Source: an uncultured Clostridia bacterium (GTDB lineage Bacteria > Bacillota > Clostridia > Lachnospirales > Lachnospiraceae). From it: a stretch of 53,268 bases of DNA. A program made the translations under genes and the position numbers. Shown in pieces: positions 10,175-17,957 of the stretch; the stretch's first letter is position 1; every line of letters starts with the position of its first letter. The DNA lies in contig CAMWKO010000018.1 in assembly GCA_947174885.1 (NCBI GenBank), positions 1-53,268 of the forward strand, written 5' to 3'. The notes beneath the pieces were generated by a model. That model made no database searches and was not told the origin of the DNA. It saw nothing but the letters and a program-made list of their open reading frames with translations.

Positions 10175-10224
10175 TATAGTTGCAATAGTATATACTACTA
10201 AAAGGGAACTAGGAGGAGCTTTGT

Positions 10225-11001
10225 TTGACATCAGATGATAAGAGCAAATTATGGGAAGCTTATTCTAAAAATAGAACAGCTTTATTAAGAGAACAGATTA
10301 TAATTGAATATGCACCATTAGTTAAGCTAGTGGCAGGAAGACTGAGCATGTATTTAGGCTACAATGTTGAATATGACGACTTGGTAGGCTATGGAGTGTT
10401 TGGTCTTATTGATGCTATTGATAAATTCGATTATAGTAAAGGTATTAAATTTGAAACCTATGCCAGTCTTAGAATCAGAGGTTCAATTCTTGACCAGATA
10501 AGAAAGATGGACTGGATACCAAGAAGCCTAAGGCAGAAGCAGAAGAAAATCGATAATGCGATGAACAAGCTGGAAATAGAGTTGGGCAGACCTGCAACAG
10601 ATGAGGAAATATCTAAGGAACTTGGTATTTCAGAAGAAGAATTGACTAATTGGCAGGGGCAGGCAAATGTTTCAAATGTAGTATCTTTTGATGAATTTAT
10701 AGAGGCAAGTGGAGAAAAGGAAACTGCACCGGTTAGCAGAAATCCATATGAGCAACCTGAAGAGGTAGTAGAAAAGGCTGAGATAAAGAAACTATTGGCA
10801 GAATCTTTAGAAAGCCTGACAGATAAAGAAAAGAAGATAATATTATTATATTATTATGAGGAATTGACCTTAAAGGAAATCAGCAGAATTTTAGAGGTAT
10901 CAGAATCCAGAGTTTCTCAGTTACATACTAAGGCACTCCAGAAGATGAAAGCAAAACTAGGAAGCGTAGCAGGCTATGTTTTTAATAACATAAATTATTA
11001 G
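10225..11001 (+). CDS. fliA: Motility sigma factor (FliA/SigD/WhiG family)
   Basis: This is the sigma-28 type factor that drives late flagellar and chemotaxis genes. The 258-residue product has region 2 (YDDLVGYGVFGLIDAIDKFD, then FETYASLRIRGSILDQIRK), region 3 (LGRPATDEEISKELGI) and region 4 with a helix-turn-helix (LKEISRILEVSESRVSQLH). The start is TTG at 10225: AGGAGG at 10211-10216 stands 8 bases upstream and no in-frame ATG fits. A less common start codon on a sigma gene may lower its translation. It lies inside the operon it helps to extend. Confidence 0.95.
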   Translation: MTSDDKSKLWEAYSKNRTALLREQIIIEYAPLVKLVAGRLSMYLGYNVEYDDLVGYGVFGLIDAIDKFDYSKGIKFETYASLRIRGSILDQIRKMDWIPRSLRQKQKKIDNAMNKLEIELGRPATDEEISKELGISEEELTNWQGQANVSNVVSFDEFIEASGEKETAPVSRNPYEQPEEVVEKAEIKKLLAESLESLTDKEKKIILLYYYEELTLKEISRILEVSESRVSQLHTKALQKMKAKLGSVAGYVFNNINY

Positions 11002-11010
11002 GAGATTACT

Positions 11011-12600
11011 ATGGCATATAGAAACAGCTATTTCAGTTTAATTATTTCAGATACTGGAATAATGATGAAATATTATCCTCCAGAGGATGGTGGCGAGAGA
11101 CTTAAAATGGAGGATGTTACTAAATATCTGGAAAGAAATAGAATAGATGAATGTGATTTGAAGCTAATAAGTGATACCATAAAAAAAGATGAAGAAGAAG
11201 AGGTACTTATTAGCAAAAAAACTGTGTACAAAATTGATGAATATATGGAGGTAATGGTTACACCGGATAAAATGACAGCAACGGCAAGATTCTATCCTCC
11301 TTCAGATAAAGGCAACAAATTGTCTATAGAAGAAATTTATAGTGGTTTAAAGAATCAAAAGATAGTATTTGGAATAGAAGCTAAAAATATCGAAAGGCAT
11401 ATATCAAATCCTGTGTATATGTCACAGATAATAATAGCAAATGGTAAAAAACCGGTACATGGACATGATGCTACTATTGAGTACAAATTTAATACTAACC
11501 GTAAAGCAAAACCACAATTAAATGAAAATGGTACAGTTGACTTTCATAAGTTGAATAATATCAGCCATATTTTAGCAGGTGATGTTCTTGCTATATTACA
11601 TAAAGAAGACCCAGGTACATCGGGAAAAGATGTTTATGGAGAAGAGGTTAGGCCCCCAAAAGTAAATAGAGAGGTACTTAAGCATGGAAAGAATATTCAA
11701 TTAAGTGAAGATGGAACAAAGCTTATAGCGCTCGTTGACGGTCATGCAATTTTAGAGGGCGATAGAGTATTAGTATCTAATGTATATAATGTAGAGAATG
11801 ATGTAGATAATTCTACCGGAGATATTGATTATAACGGAAGTATTTCCATAAAAGGCAATGTTAGGGCAGGATTTAAGATCAGAGCTAAAGGAAATATAGA
11901 AATACAAGGTGTAGTAGAGGGTTCAGTTATTATAGCTTATGGAGATATTATAATACAACGTGGTATTCAGGGAATGGGAAGATGTCAGATAGTTGCAGGA
12001 GGAAACCTGGTTTCAAAATTTATAGAGAATGCACATATATCAGTAAACGGATATATTGAAACCGATAATATTTTACATAGTGAAGTTTCAGCAAGAGGAG
12101 ATATATTTGTACGTGGTAAAAGAGGAAGTATTATAGGTGGAAATGTACGTTCTACAACGCTTATTGAGGCTGCATGTATAGGATCTACTATGGGAACAAC
12201 TACCTGTGTTGAGGTAGGTAGTGATCTTGTAATATTAGATAAGGTTAATAAGTTAAAAAAAGAAATTGATGAAAAAAATAAAGAAAAAATAGAGACTACA
12301 CAAAATATTGCAATTCTAAAAAAACAGGTGGAAAAAGGTAAAAAAGAAAAAATACCATTAATGAATTTAAATTTAAAAAAGCTATTAGAATTAGATAAAG
12401 AAATTGAAACGCTTTCTTTGTTTTATGAAAAAGGTGTAAGTCAGTTGTCAGAAAATAAAGACGCGAGAATAAATGTAGTTAAAACTATATATCAGGGCTG
12501 TAAGGTTACAATTTCAGGTGACTATATTTTAGTGCATGAATCATTGTCAAGATGTTCATATAGAAAAGAAAAATCTGAAATTAAAGCATTTCCGCTATAA
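11011..12600 (+). CDS. DUF342 / flagellar assembly protein A (FapA) family protein
   Basis: The 529-residue protein belongs to the DUF342 family, often found next to motility sigma genes. The N-terminal half (about 1-190) is a charged mixed domain. A central region (about 200-415) is a right-handed beta-helix-like repeat with many short G-N/D-I-x-V strands (for example SISIKGNVRAGFKIRAKGNI), related in style to bactofilins and MinC-C. The region from about 415 to 475 is a Lys/Glu-rich coiled coil. It follows the sigma gene by 9 bases. The precise function in flagellar assembly is not established from sequence. Confidence 0.88.
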   Translation: MAYRNSYFSLIISDTGIMMKYYPPEDGGERLKMEDVTKYLERNRIDECDLKLISDTIKKDEEEEVLISKKTVYKIDEYMEVMVTPDKMTATARFYPPSDKGNKLSIEEIYSGLKNQKIVFGIEAKNIERHISNPVYMSQIIIANGKKPVHGHDATIEYKFNTNRKAKPQLNENGTVDFHKLNNISHILAGDVLAILHKEDPGTSGKDVYGEEVRPPKVNREVLKHGKNIQLSEDGTKLIALVDGHAILEGDRVLVSNVYNVENDVDNSTGDIDYNGSISIKGNVRAGFKIRAKGNIEIQGVVEGSVIIAYGDIIIQRGIQGMGRCQIVAGGNLVSKFIENAHISVNGYIETDNILHSEVSARGDIFVRGKRGSIIGGNVRSTTLIEAACIGSTMGTTTCVEVGSDLVILDKVNKLKKEIDEKNKEKIETTQNIAILKKQVEKGKKEKIPLMNLNLKKLLELDKEIETLSLFYEKGVSQLSENKDARINVVKTIYQGCKVTISGDYILVHESLSRCSYRKEKSEIKAFPL

Positions 12601-12615
12601 AATGGAGGCGTTAAT

Positions 12616-12936
12616 ATGATTGGCAGAACAACAGCTATTCAGGCTACTATGCAAAGAAGTGATGATAGTGCCGTAATTAAAAAAGGTGAAGAAAACAAAG
12701 GAGAGCTTAACCAGTTAAATGCTCAGAAGACAAATGAAAAAGAGGTTCAGCAAAAAGCAGAGGATGTTGTCAAAAAGGATAATGCTGATTATAATAATGA
12801 GAAGTATGATGCTAAAGAAAAGGGAAAGGGAGAATATTATGTAAATTCTAAAAAAAAGAAAAGAAAAAAAGATGAGGAGGAAGAAGATGGAGTTGTAATA
12901 GTAAAACACAGCGGTGGATTTGATATTAAGATATAA
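12616..12936 (+). CDS. Small highly charged hypothetical protein
   Basis: I do not recognise this 106-residue protein. It is almost entirely Lys/Glu/Asn/Gln, with no membrane segment. A block of nine basic residues followed by acidic residues (near 78-92) precedes a short hydrophobic C-terminal VVIVKHSGGFDIKI. AAAATGGAGGCG gives a good ribosome binding site, and it is 15 bases after the DUF342 gene. Similar small charged proteins close fla/che operons in related bacteria. No function can be assigned. Confidence 0.75.
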   Translation: MIGRTTAIQATMQRSDDSAVIKKGEENKGELNQLNAQKTNEKEVQQKAEDVVKKDNADYNNEKYDAKEKGKGEYYVNSKKKKRKKDEEEEDGVVIVKHSGGFDIKI

Positions 12937-12956
12937 AAATTCAAAAAAGTGGATTA

Positions 12957-12985
12957 TTGTTTGCGCTGCTAATATATGATAAAAT
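12957..12985 (+). promoter_or_regulatory. Probable sigma-A promoter for the DUF6115-like gene
   Basis: TTGTTT at 12957-12962 and TAAAAT at 12980-12985 are 17 bases apart, with a TG dinucleotide just upstream of the -10 box. The site lies in the gap after the charged hypothetical gene and 32 bases before the next ATG. The last two genes of the cluster may therefore also be transcribed independently. Confidence 0.55.
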
Positions 12986-13017
12986 GTATTTGAAAAATTC
13001 ACATAGAGAGGAATGCA

Positions 13018-13806
13018 ATGGGAGCACTAGAAATTTTTTTAATCATATTTGGTATTATAATAATAATTGTAAGCTTTGTTTTTGGAGAGCATTTAGCTGC
13101 AATGGATAATAATCCTGAATATGATACAAATATAGCGGGAGTGACTAAGGAGATAGTAAAAAAAGAGGTAGAAGCTGAAGTTGCCAATGTAATTGATGAA
13201 AAGATAGAACAGGCAGAAATTAAGCTGGATAAGATTACGAATGAAAAGATAATGGCATTAGGAGATTATTCAGAGGATGTAAATGTAAAAATTACAAAGA
13301 ATCACGATGAAGTAATGTTCCTGTATGATATGCTAAGTGATAAAGAAAAGACTATTAAAAATACAGTAAAAGATGTAGAATCACTTAAGGTCAGTGTGAA
13401 GCAGATGGCTGTAGCAAATGATTTTGCAAAGCAATCTATAGAAAAGAAAAGCGAAGTTTCTAAAACAAAGACGAAAGATTTGTCAAAATCGGGGAAAAAA
13501 AATGTAACCAGTGATAATAAAAAAGAGTTAAATAGTAATCAGGAAACAAAAACTGATTCAGAGGATAGTAAAGTGTCTACAGCAAGCGAGGATTTGAAAA
13601 GTAAAAGCAATGTATCTGAAGAAGTTTTAGATGAAAAAGGTAAAGATAACAAATCTAAAGTTGAGCCTGAGAAAATTCAAAATAACAATAAAGAAATTTT
13701 AGATTTGTATAATCAAGGAAAAACAAATATTGAAATAGCTAAGCAGCTGGGTTTGGGTATGGGAGAAGTCAAATTAGTTATTGATTTGTTTAAGACTAGA
13801 AAGTAA
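13018..13806 (+). CDS. Membrane-anchored coiled-coil protein with C-terminal HTH (DUF6115-like)
   Basis: The 262-residue protein has one N-terminal membrane helix (about 4-23), a long Lys/Glu coiled coil (about 45-130), a low-complexity Ser/Lys/Asp linker (about 145-220), and a C-terminal helix-turn-helix-like segment ILDLYNQGKTNIEIAKQLGL that continues with GEVKLVIDLF. This layout matches DUF6115-type proteins found at the end of flagellar operons in Clostridia. Function is unknown. The HTH at the end of a membrane-tethered protein suggests DNA or protein binding near the membrane, which is inference. Confidence 0.82.
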   Translation: MGALEIFLIIFGIIIIIVSFVFGEHLAAMDNNPEYDTNIAGVTKEIVKKEVEAEVANVIDEKIEQAEIKLDKITNEKIMALGDYSEDVNVKITKNHDEVMFLYDMLSDKEKTIKNTVKDVESLKVSVKQMAVANDFAKQSIEKKSEVSKTKTKDLSKSGKKNVTSDNKKELNSNQETKTDSEDSKVSTASEDLKSKSNVSEEVLDEKGKDNKSKVEPEKIQNNNKEILDLYNQGKTNIEIAKQLGLGMGEVKLVIDLFKTRK

Positions 13807-13842
13807 AACATAGAATGTTATTTTGCTAATATATATAAATCT

Positions 13843-13967
13843 GGTTAAAGTACTGTAGAATGGGGCGGTCGCACTAAGTACTGAGGATAGAAGATATAGT
13901 ATTGATAAATGTTAAATCTTGCTATATCCTGTGGTATTTTTCCTAAATGCGGCAGTCCCATTCAGGA
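13843..13967 (+). ncRNA. Candidate structured 5' leader RNA upstream of the MltG-like gene
   Basis: The 180-base gap before the next gene holds nested complementarity that coding does not explain. GAATGGG at 13858-13864 can pair with CCCATTC near 13956-13962, closing about 105 bases. Inside, GATATAG near 13893 pairs with CTATATC near 13922. AGTACT at 13849-13854 also repeats at 13877-13882 and is self-complementary. GC-rich islands (GGGGCGGTCGC, GCGGCAGTCCC) stand out from the AT-rich surroundings. I do not recognise a known riboswitch class; c-di-GMP-I, TPP and T-box signatures are absent. Confidence 0.4.
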
Positions 13968-13985
13968 AAGCACTAGGAGGATAAA

Positions 13986-14570
13986 ATGAAACTCAAATAT
14001 TATTTGCGAGGGTTAGGAACAGGTGTATTGTTTGCAACTCTTGTATTATTTATTTCGTATACATATCATAATACGGATGCTCAAATTAAAAAGAGAGCAA
14101 AGGAATTAGGTATGGTGGAAGCATCGGAAACTACACCTCATTTTGTTGATAATACAACTGCAGGTGATGGTGATGATACAAAACCGGATGAGAAAAAAAC
14201 TGGAGATGATGCTAATACGGCAACCAAGGAAAATAGTAGCTCAAAGGATGAAACCACAACAATAGAAAATAATACAACTAAGGAGAATAATACAACCAAG
14301 GAAAATAATACACAGGATACGACTACTTCTTCAGAAAACCAAACAACTGCAGGAAATAATAGTCAGACAGAATATGAATTTACTATTGTAAGTGGCATGG
14401 GTTCTTCACAGGTTGCACAGCTTTTATATAGTGCAGGAATAATTGATAATATGGAAGAGTTTGACAGGTATCTTGTTAGTAACGGATATGCAGAGAGAAT
14501 AAGAACAGGTATATTTAAGGTAAGAGCCGGTAGTTCTTATATGGATATAGCATTACTTATTACAAATTAG
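13986..14570 (+). CDS. Membrane-anchored MltG/YceG-like protein, short form
   Basis: The 194-residue product starts with a basic segment and one membrane helix (about 12-27), followed by a Thr/Asn/Lys/Glu-rich linker of about 80 residues containing ENNTTKENNTT-type repeats. A C-terminal ~65-residue domain (FTIVSGMGSSQVAQLLYSAG, then RIRTGIFKVRAGSSYMDIA) resembles the LysM-like beta subdomain of endolytic transglycosylase MltG. The large catalytic domain of true MltG is absent, so it is probably a peptidoglycan-associated anchor, not an enzyme. AGGAGG precedes the ATG. It is the last gene before the 180-bp repeat. Confidence 0.7.
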   Translation: MKLKYYLRGLGTGVLFATLVLFISYTYHNTDAQIKKRAKELGMVEASETTPHFVDNTTAGDGDDTKPDEKKTGDDANTATKENSSSKDETTTIENNTTKENNTTKENNTQDTTTSSENQTTAGNNSQTEYEFTIVSGMGSSQVAQLLYSAGIIDNMEEFDRYLVSNGYAERIRTGIFKVRAGSSYMDIALLITN

Positions 14571-14598
14571 AATTAGAGTGTTAAAATGAATTAATTTA

Positions 14599-14778
14599 GA
14601 GTTTCCGTATTTTTTATTTTTAGTTTCAAAAAGTCTTGTTGCCAAAGGCAACATAGACATCTTGCACAAAAAGTTGCAGATGAAAGTGAACTTTCGTCTG
14701 CAACTTTTTATGCAAGATGCTTACATCATTATGATGATGCAAGCTTTTTGAAGCTAAAAATAAAAAATACGGAAACTC
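14599..14778 (+). repeat. 180-bp palindromic dispersed element, copy 1
   Basis: The element begins GAGTTTCCGTATTTTTTATT and ends with its complement GATACGGAAACTC-type terminus (AAAAAATACGGAAACTC). Between the ~35-base terminal arms lie three further hairpins: GTTGCC/GGCAAC at the left, a central stem GTTGCAGATGAAAGT/ACTTTCGTCTGCAAC flanked by T runs, and a CATCAT/ATGATG arm at the right. The whole can fold as a four-way cruciform. It lies after the MltG-like gene, at the end of the fla/che region. Copy 2 at 27669-27848 has the same length in inverted orientation. Confidence 0.9.
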
Positions 14779-14846
14779 AAGGAATTAATATATTGCAGGC
14801 TTACAAGAGTATTCTGTAATAAGAGATTTTGACATAATAATCATAT

Positions 14847-14874
14847 AAAAAGTCCTTGCAGTAGGACTTTTTTT
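14847..14874 (+). terminator. Intrinsic terminator before the rpsB leader
   Basis: AAAAGTCCT pairs with AGGACTTTT across a 7-base loop and is followed by an uninterrupted T run. It is located between the 180-bp repeat and the rpsB leader, so it separates the motility region from the ribosomal gene pair, or could attenuate it. Confidence 0.75.
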
Positions 14875-14980
14875 GTGTTATAGTTCTAAAGTCGGCTGTT
14901 TATAGGCTGATAAATAACACACATACAGATGTCTAGAAGGGTGCTTTTGCTCGAAGTTTTCTAGGCAGGTGAAGTATGTG
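14875..14980 (+). ncRNA. Structured leader of rpsB (candidate autoregulatory element)
   Basis: Two consecutive stem-loops fill the rpsB leader. GTGTTAT (14875-14881) pairs with ATAACAC (14914-14920), enclosing an inner TCGGCT/GGCTGA stem. CACATAC (14920-14926) pairs with GTATGTG (14974-14980), enclosing CTAGAA (14933-14938) / TTCTAG (14959-14964). Ribosomal protein leaders of this kind often bind their own protein. I know of no named Firmicutes S2 motif that matches, so the regulatory role is inference. Confidence 0.5.
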
Positions 14981-15009
14981 GAAGAATATATAAACTCGGA
15001 GGTAAAAAA

Positions 15010-15738
15010 ATGAGCGTAATTTCAATGAAACAGTTATTAGAAGCAGGTGTACATTTCGGACATCAGACAAGAAGATGGAACCCTAAAATGGCAGAGTACA
15101 TCTACACAGAAAGAAATGGTATCTACATTATTGACTTACAGAAGTCAGTAGGTAAAGTAGATGAAGCTTATAAGGCAATCGCTGATATAGCTTCAGAAGA
15201 TGGTACAATTCTTTTTGTTGGTACAAAGAAGCAGGCTCAGGATGCTATTAAGTCTGAAGCTGAAAGATGTGGTATGTACTACGTAAACGAAAGATGGTTA
15301 GGTGGTATGCTTACAAACTTCAAGACAATCCAGAGCAGAATTGAAAGATTAAAAGCTATTGAAGCTATGTCAGAGGACGGTACATTTGATGTTCTTCCAA
15401 AGAAGGAAGTTATTGAATTAAAGAAGGAATGGGATAAGCTTGAGAAGAACCTTGGTGGTATCAAGGAAATGAAGAGACTTCCGGATGCTATATTTGTAGT
15501 AGATCCAAAGAAGGAAAGAATCTGTATACAGGAAGCTCATGCATTAGGAATTCCGCTTATCGGTATTGCTGATACAAACTGTGACCCAGAAGAATTAGAT
15601 TATGTTATCCCAGGTAATGATGATGCAATCAGAGCTGTAAAGCTTATTGTTGCTAAAATGGCAGATGCTGTTATTGAAGCAAAACAGGGCGAAACAGCTG
15701 AAACAGTTGAAGATATAGCTGAAGAAATTGCAGAATAA
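15010..15738 (+). CDS. rpsB: Small ribosomal subunit protein uS2
   Basis: The 242-residue protein is ribosomal protein S2, which binds the 30S subunit late in assembly and contacts S1 where present. Signatures include [19 protein letters not shown] at the N terminus, [24 protein letters not shown] and the central [10 protein letters not shown] short acidic tail rich in Glu ends it. CTCGGAGG is well placed upstream. tsf follows after 35 bases, the conserved rpsB-tsf pairing. Confidence 0.98.
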   Translation: MSVISMKQLLEAGVHFGHQTRRWNPKMAEYIYTERNGIYIIDLQKSVGKVDEAYKAIADIASEDGTILFVGTKKQAQDAIKSEAERCGMYYVNERWLGGMLTNFKTIQSRIERLKAIEAMSEDGTFDVLPKKEVIELKKEWDKLEKNLGGIKEMKRLPDAIFVVDPKKERICIQEAHALGIPLIGIADTNCDPEELDYVIPGNDDAIRAVKLIVAKMADAVIEAKQGETAETVEDIAEEIAE

Positions 15739-15773
15739 TAATCTATTATCATTTATTATTGGAGGATTTAAAG

Positions 15774-16703
15774 ATGGAAATTACAGCATCTATGGTTAAA
15801 GAACTTAGAGAAATGACAGGTGCAGGTGTTATGGCTTGTAAGAAGGCATTAGTTGAAACTGATGGTGATTTCGATAAGGCAATAGAATTATTAAGAGAAA
15901 AAGGTGAAGCTACAGCTATTAAAAAGGCTGGAAGAATCGCAGCAGAAGGTACTGTACTTGCAATAGTAGAAGGAAACAAGTCAGCAATCGTTGAAGTAAA
16001 CAGCGAGACAGACTTTGTAGCAAAGAATGACAAGTTCAGAACATTCGTAGCAAATGTTGCAGAACAGATTCTTGCTTCAGATGCAAAAACAGTAGAAGAA
16101 TTATCAGAGGAAAAGTTTATTAAAGATGATTCTAAGACAGTTAAGGAAGAATTAATCAGCCAAATTGCAGTTATAGGTGAGAATATGTCAATCAGAAGAT
16201 TTGAAAAAATCGTTACTGATGGCGTAGTAGTTCCATATATTCATGGTGGCGGAAGAATTGGTGTATTAGTAGAAGCCAGTGCTGATGTAGTAAATGACGA
16301 AGTAACAGAAGCTCTTAAGAATGTAGCTATGCAGATTGCAGCTCTTAATCCAAAGTACACAAGCAGAGATGAAGTTTCAGAAGAGTTCATCGCTCATGAA
16401 AAAGAGATTCTTTTAGCTCAGATTAAGAATGACCCTAAGGAAGCTTCTAAGCCGGAAAAGGTTATTGAAGGCATGGTTAATGGTCGTATCAATAAAGAGA
16501 TGAAAGAAATCTGTCTTTTAGATCAGGTTTATGTTAAGGCTGAAGATGGCAAGCAGTCAGTAGCAAACTATATTGCAGAGGTTTCAAAGGCTACAGGTTC
16601 TAACCTTGCTGTTAAGAGATTTGTTCGTTTTGAAACAGGCGAAGGCCTTGAAAAGAAGAATGAGAATTTTGCTGAAGAAGTTGCAAAACAGATGGGAAAT
16701 TAA
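15774..16703 (+). CDS. tsf: Translation elongation factor Ts
   Basis: EF-Ts is the nucleotide exchange factor for EF-Tu. The 309-residue product has the N-terminal UBA-like domain (VKELREMTGAGVMACKKAL), the family signature VNSETDFVAKND, and a two-lobed dimerisation core that ends in VKRFVRFETGEG. An in-frame TTG at 15759 would add five residues, but GGAGG at 15760-15764 points to the ATG at 15774. It is cotranscribed with rpsB and followed by a strong terminator. Confidence 0.97.
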   Translation: MEITASMVKELREMTGAGVMACKKALVETDGDFDKAIELLREKGEATAIKKAGRIAAEGTVLAIVEGNKSAIVEVNSETDFVAKNDKFRTFVANVAEQILASDAKTVEELSEEKFIKDDSKTVKEELISQIAVIGENMSIRRFEKIVTDGVVVPYIHGGGRIGVLVEASADVVNDEVTEALKNVAMQIAALNPKYTSRDEVSEEFIAHEKEILLAQIKNDPKEASKPEKVIEGMVNGRINKEMKEICLLDQVYVKAEDGKQSVANYIAEVSKATGSNLAVKRFVRFETGEGLEKKNENFAEEVAKQMGN

Positions 16704-16724
16704 TCCATTTTATAAAGAACTATC

Positions 16725-16761
16725 AAAAACGCTGTAAACATGTATGTTTACAGCGTTTTTT
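16725..16761 (+). terminator. Strong intrinsic terminator of rpsB-tsf
   Basis: A perfect 17-base-pair stem (AAAAACGCTGTAAACAT with its complement) has a 2-base loop and ends in six T residues. The symmetric A and T flanks would also let it terminate transcription from the other side. Confidence 0.93.
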
Positions 16762-16790
16762 GCATTTGTGTGTTGGCAATGTAAGATGTG

Positions 16791-16856
16791 CCTGTGCTTA
16801 CACAGGAACATCCGAGCGAGCCTGCGACCTGAGATATCACAAAGTGATTCTTAGGT
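16791..16856 (+). repeat. Double-hairpin intergenic motif, copy A
   Basis: CCTGTG/CACAGG with a CTTA loop (16791-16806) is followed by a GC-rich spacer containing CCGAGCGAGCCTGCG, then a 13-base-pair stem with one bulge (16827-16856, loop AAA). The layout of hairpin, GCGAG-containing linker and second hairpin resembles motifs at 36484-36535 and 43355-43406. Linker similarity is weaker here than between the other two. Confidence 0.5.
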
Positions 16857-17067
16857 GAGCTATAATAACTTAGTGTAAAATGTCGCTATAGATCTAATAA
16901 TACAAAGTATCAAATATTATAGTATATATATTAAGTAGTTTAATAACAATTATTTTCTCAGTACGGTTTTTAAAAGAGAGAGCAATACCACCTTGTATAT
17001 AATTTATGATTTTCATAATACTAATTAATAGTAATAATATACTTAAATAAAAAGTATAGGAGGTATT

Positions 17068-17778
17068 ATGAAAGAAGCATTATATATTATATTACTTTCT
17101 TTGGGCTCTATTATTACAATTTTTATACTTACAAAATTAATGGGATACCGTCAAATGTCACAGATGAGTATGTTTGATTATATTAATGGTATTACAATTG
17201 GTTCTATTGCAGCAGAGATGGCAACTTCACTTGATAATAATTTTATTCAGCCTCTTATAGCAATGATTGTATATGCTTTAACTGCTGTTTTTTTATCATG
17301 GACAAGCACAAAATCCATGAAGCTTAGAAGAATGATAGAAGGCAAACCACTTGTTCTTATGAATAATGGTGAGTTATATAAGGAAAATTTAAAAAAAGCA
17401 AAAATTGATGTATCAGAGTTTCTGGTACAATGCAGAGTAAATGGATATTTTGATGTTTCTAAGCTTCAAACAGCAATATTGGAGGGTGACGGTAAAATAA
17501 GCTTCCTTCCAAAAGCATCTAATCGTTCGTTAACACCTTCAGACATGAATCTTTCTCCAGAACAGGATTATATGGTAGCAAATGTAATCATAGATGGAAA
17601 AATAATGGAAGAAAATCTTAAGCACACAGGTAATGATGAAAAATGGCTGAAAAAACAGATTAAAGCTCAGGGAGGAGATTCTATAGAAGATGTTCTTTTG
17701 GCAACGTGTGATTCATCGAATAAAGCATCTATTTTTCTAAAAAATAATTGTAAGAAAGTTAAAGACATTTTAATGTAA
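17068..17778 (+). CDS. YetF-like membrane protein (DUF421 family)
   Basis: The 236-residue protein is a DUF421/YetF family member: three membrane helices at the N terminus (about 3-22, 35-55, 60-80) with the family motif KLMGYRQMSQMSMFDYINGI, then a cytoplasmic domain of about 150 residues (GKPLVLMNNGELYKENLKK, then a second alpha/beta unit). Members are linked to sporulation and cell-envelope stress in bacilli, but the molecular role is unclear. TATAGGAGG precedes the ATG. It stands alone, with about 360 and 690 bases of non-coding sequence on its two sides. Confidence 0.88.
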   Translation: MKEALYIILLSLGSIITIFILTKLMGYRQMSQMSMFDYINGITIGSIAAEMATSLDNNFIQPLIAMIVYALTAVFLSWTSTKSMKLRRMIEGKPLVLMNNGELYKENLKKAKIDVSEFLVQCRVNGYFDVSKLQTAILEGDGKISFLPKASNRSLTPSDMNLSPEQDYMVANVIIDGKIMEENLKHTGNDEKWLKKQIKAQGGDSIEDVLLATCDSSNKASIFLKNNCKKVKDILM

Positions 17779-17813
17779 TTGCAAGTCAAAACTATATGAA
17801 GATAAAATAATCA

Positions 17814-17957
17814 TTATTTTTGATAAGAAGTTATTTCTATAAGTATGGTTTTTGGAATCTTAATTTTATTAAATCTTTCAGGCAGGAATGTAAAAGGATT
17901 TATGTCGAATACTACTATATCGGCTACTTTACCAATGGTCAGAGTAGCCTTTATATT
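17814..17957 (-). pseudogene. Remnant of the C terminus of an amidohydrolase
   Basis: On the minus strand an open stretch of 47 codons ends in TAA and reads ...TLTIGKVADIVVFDINPFT... followed by a stretch ending IPKTILIEITSYQK. The GKxADIVVxDxNPF block is the hallmark of the C-terminal beta-sandwich of amidohydrolases of the YtcJ/imidazolonepropionase type. No start codon, metal-binding N-terminal part or ribosome binding site is found upstream (plus-strand 17958-18464), and a stop bounds the stretch. It therefore looks like a decayed 3' end. Confidence 0.55.

Noticed and set aside
13843-13967. c-di-GMP-I, c-di-GMP-II or TPP riboswitch before the MltG-like gene
   Set aside because: The region is near PilZ/motility genes, which made c-di-GMP attractive, but the conserved aptamer blocks (for example CACGCACAGGGCAAA or CTGAGA with GAACCTGA) are absent. 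Kept only as an unclassified structured leader.
13986-14570. Full endolytic transglycosylase MltG
   Set aside because: Only anchor, linker and the ~65-residue LysM-like portion are present. The catalytic domain with its Glu is missing and no frameshifted continuation is seen downstream.
14599-14778. Insertion sequence or transposase fragment
   Set aside because: The 180-bp element has no open frame; nearly all of it is used in self-complementary arms. It may be moved by an enzyme elsewhere, but none is encoded here.
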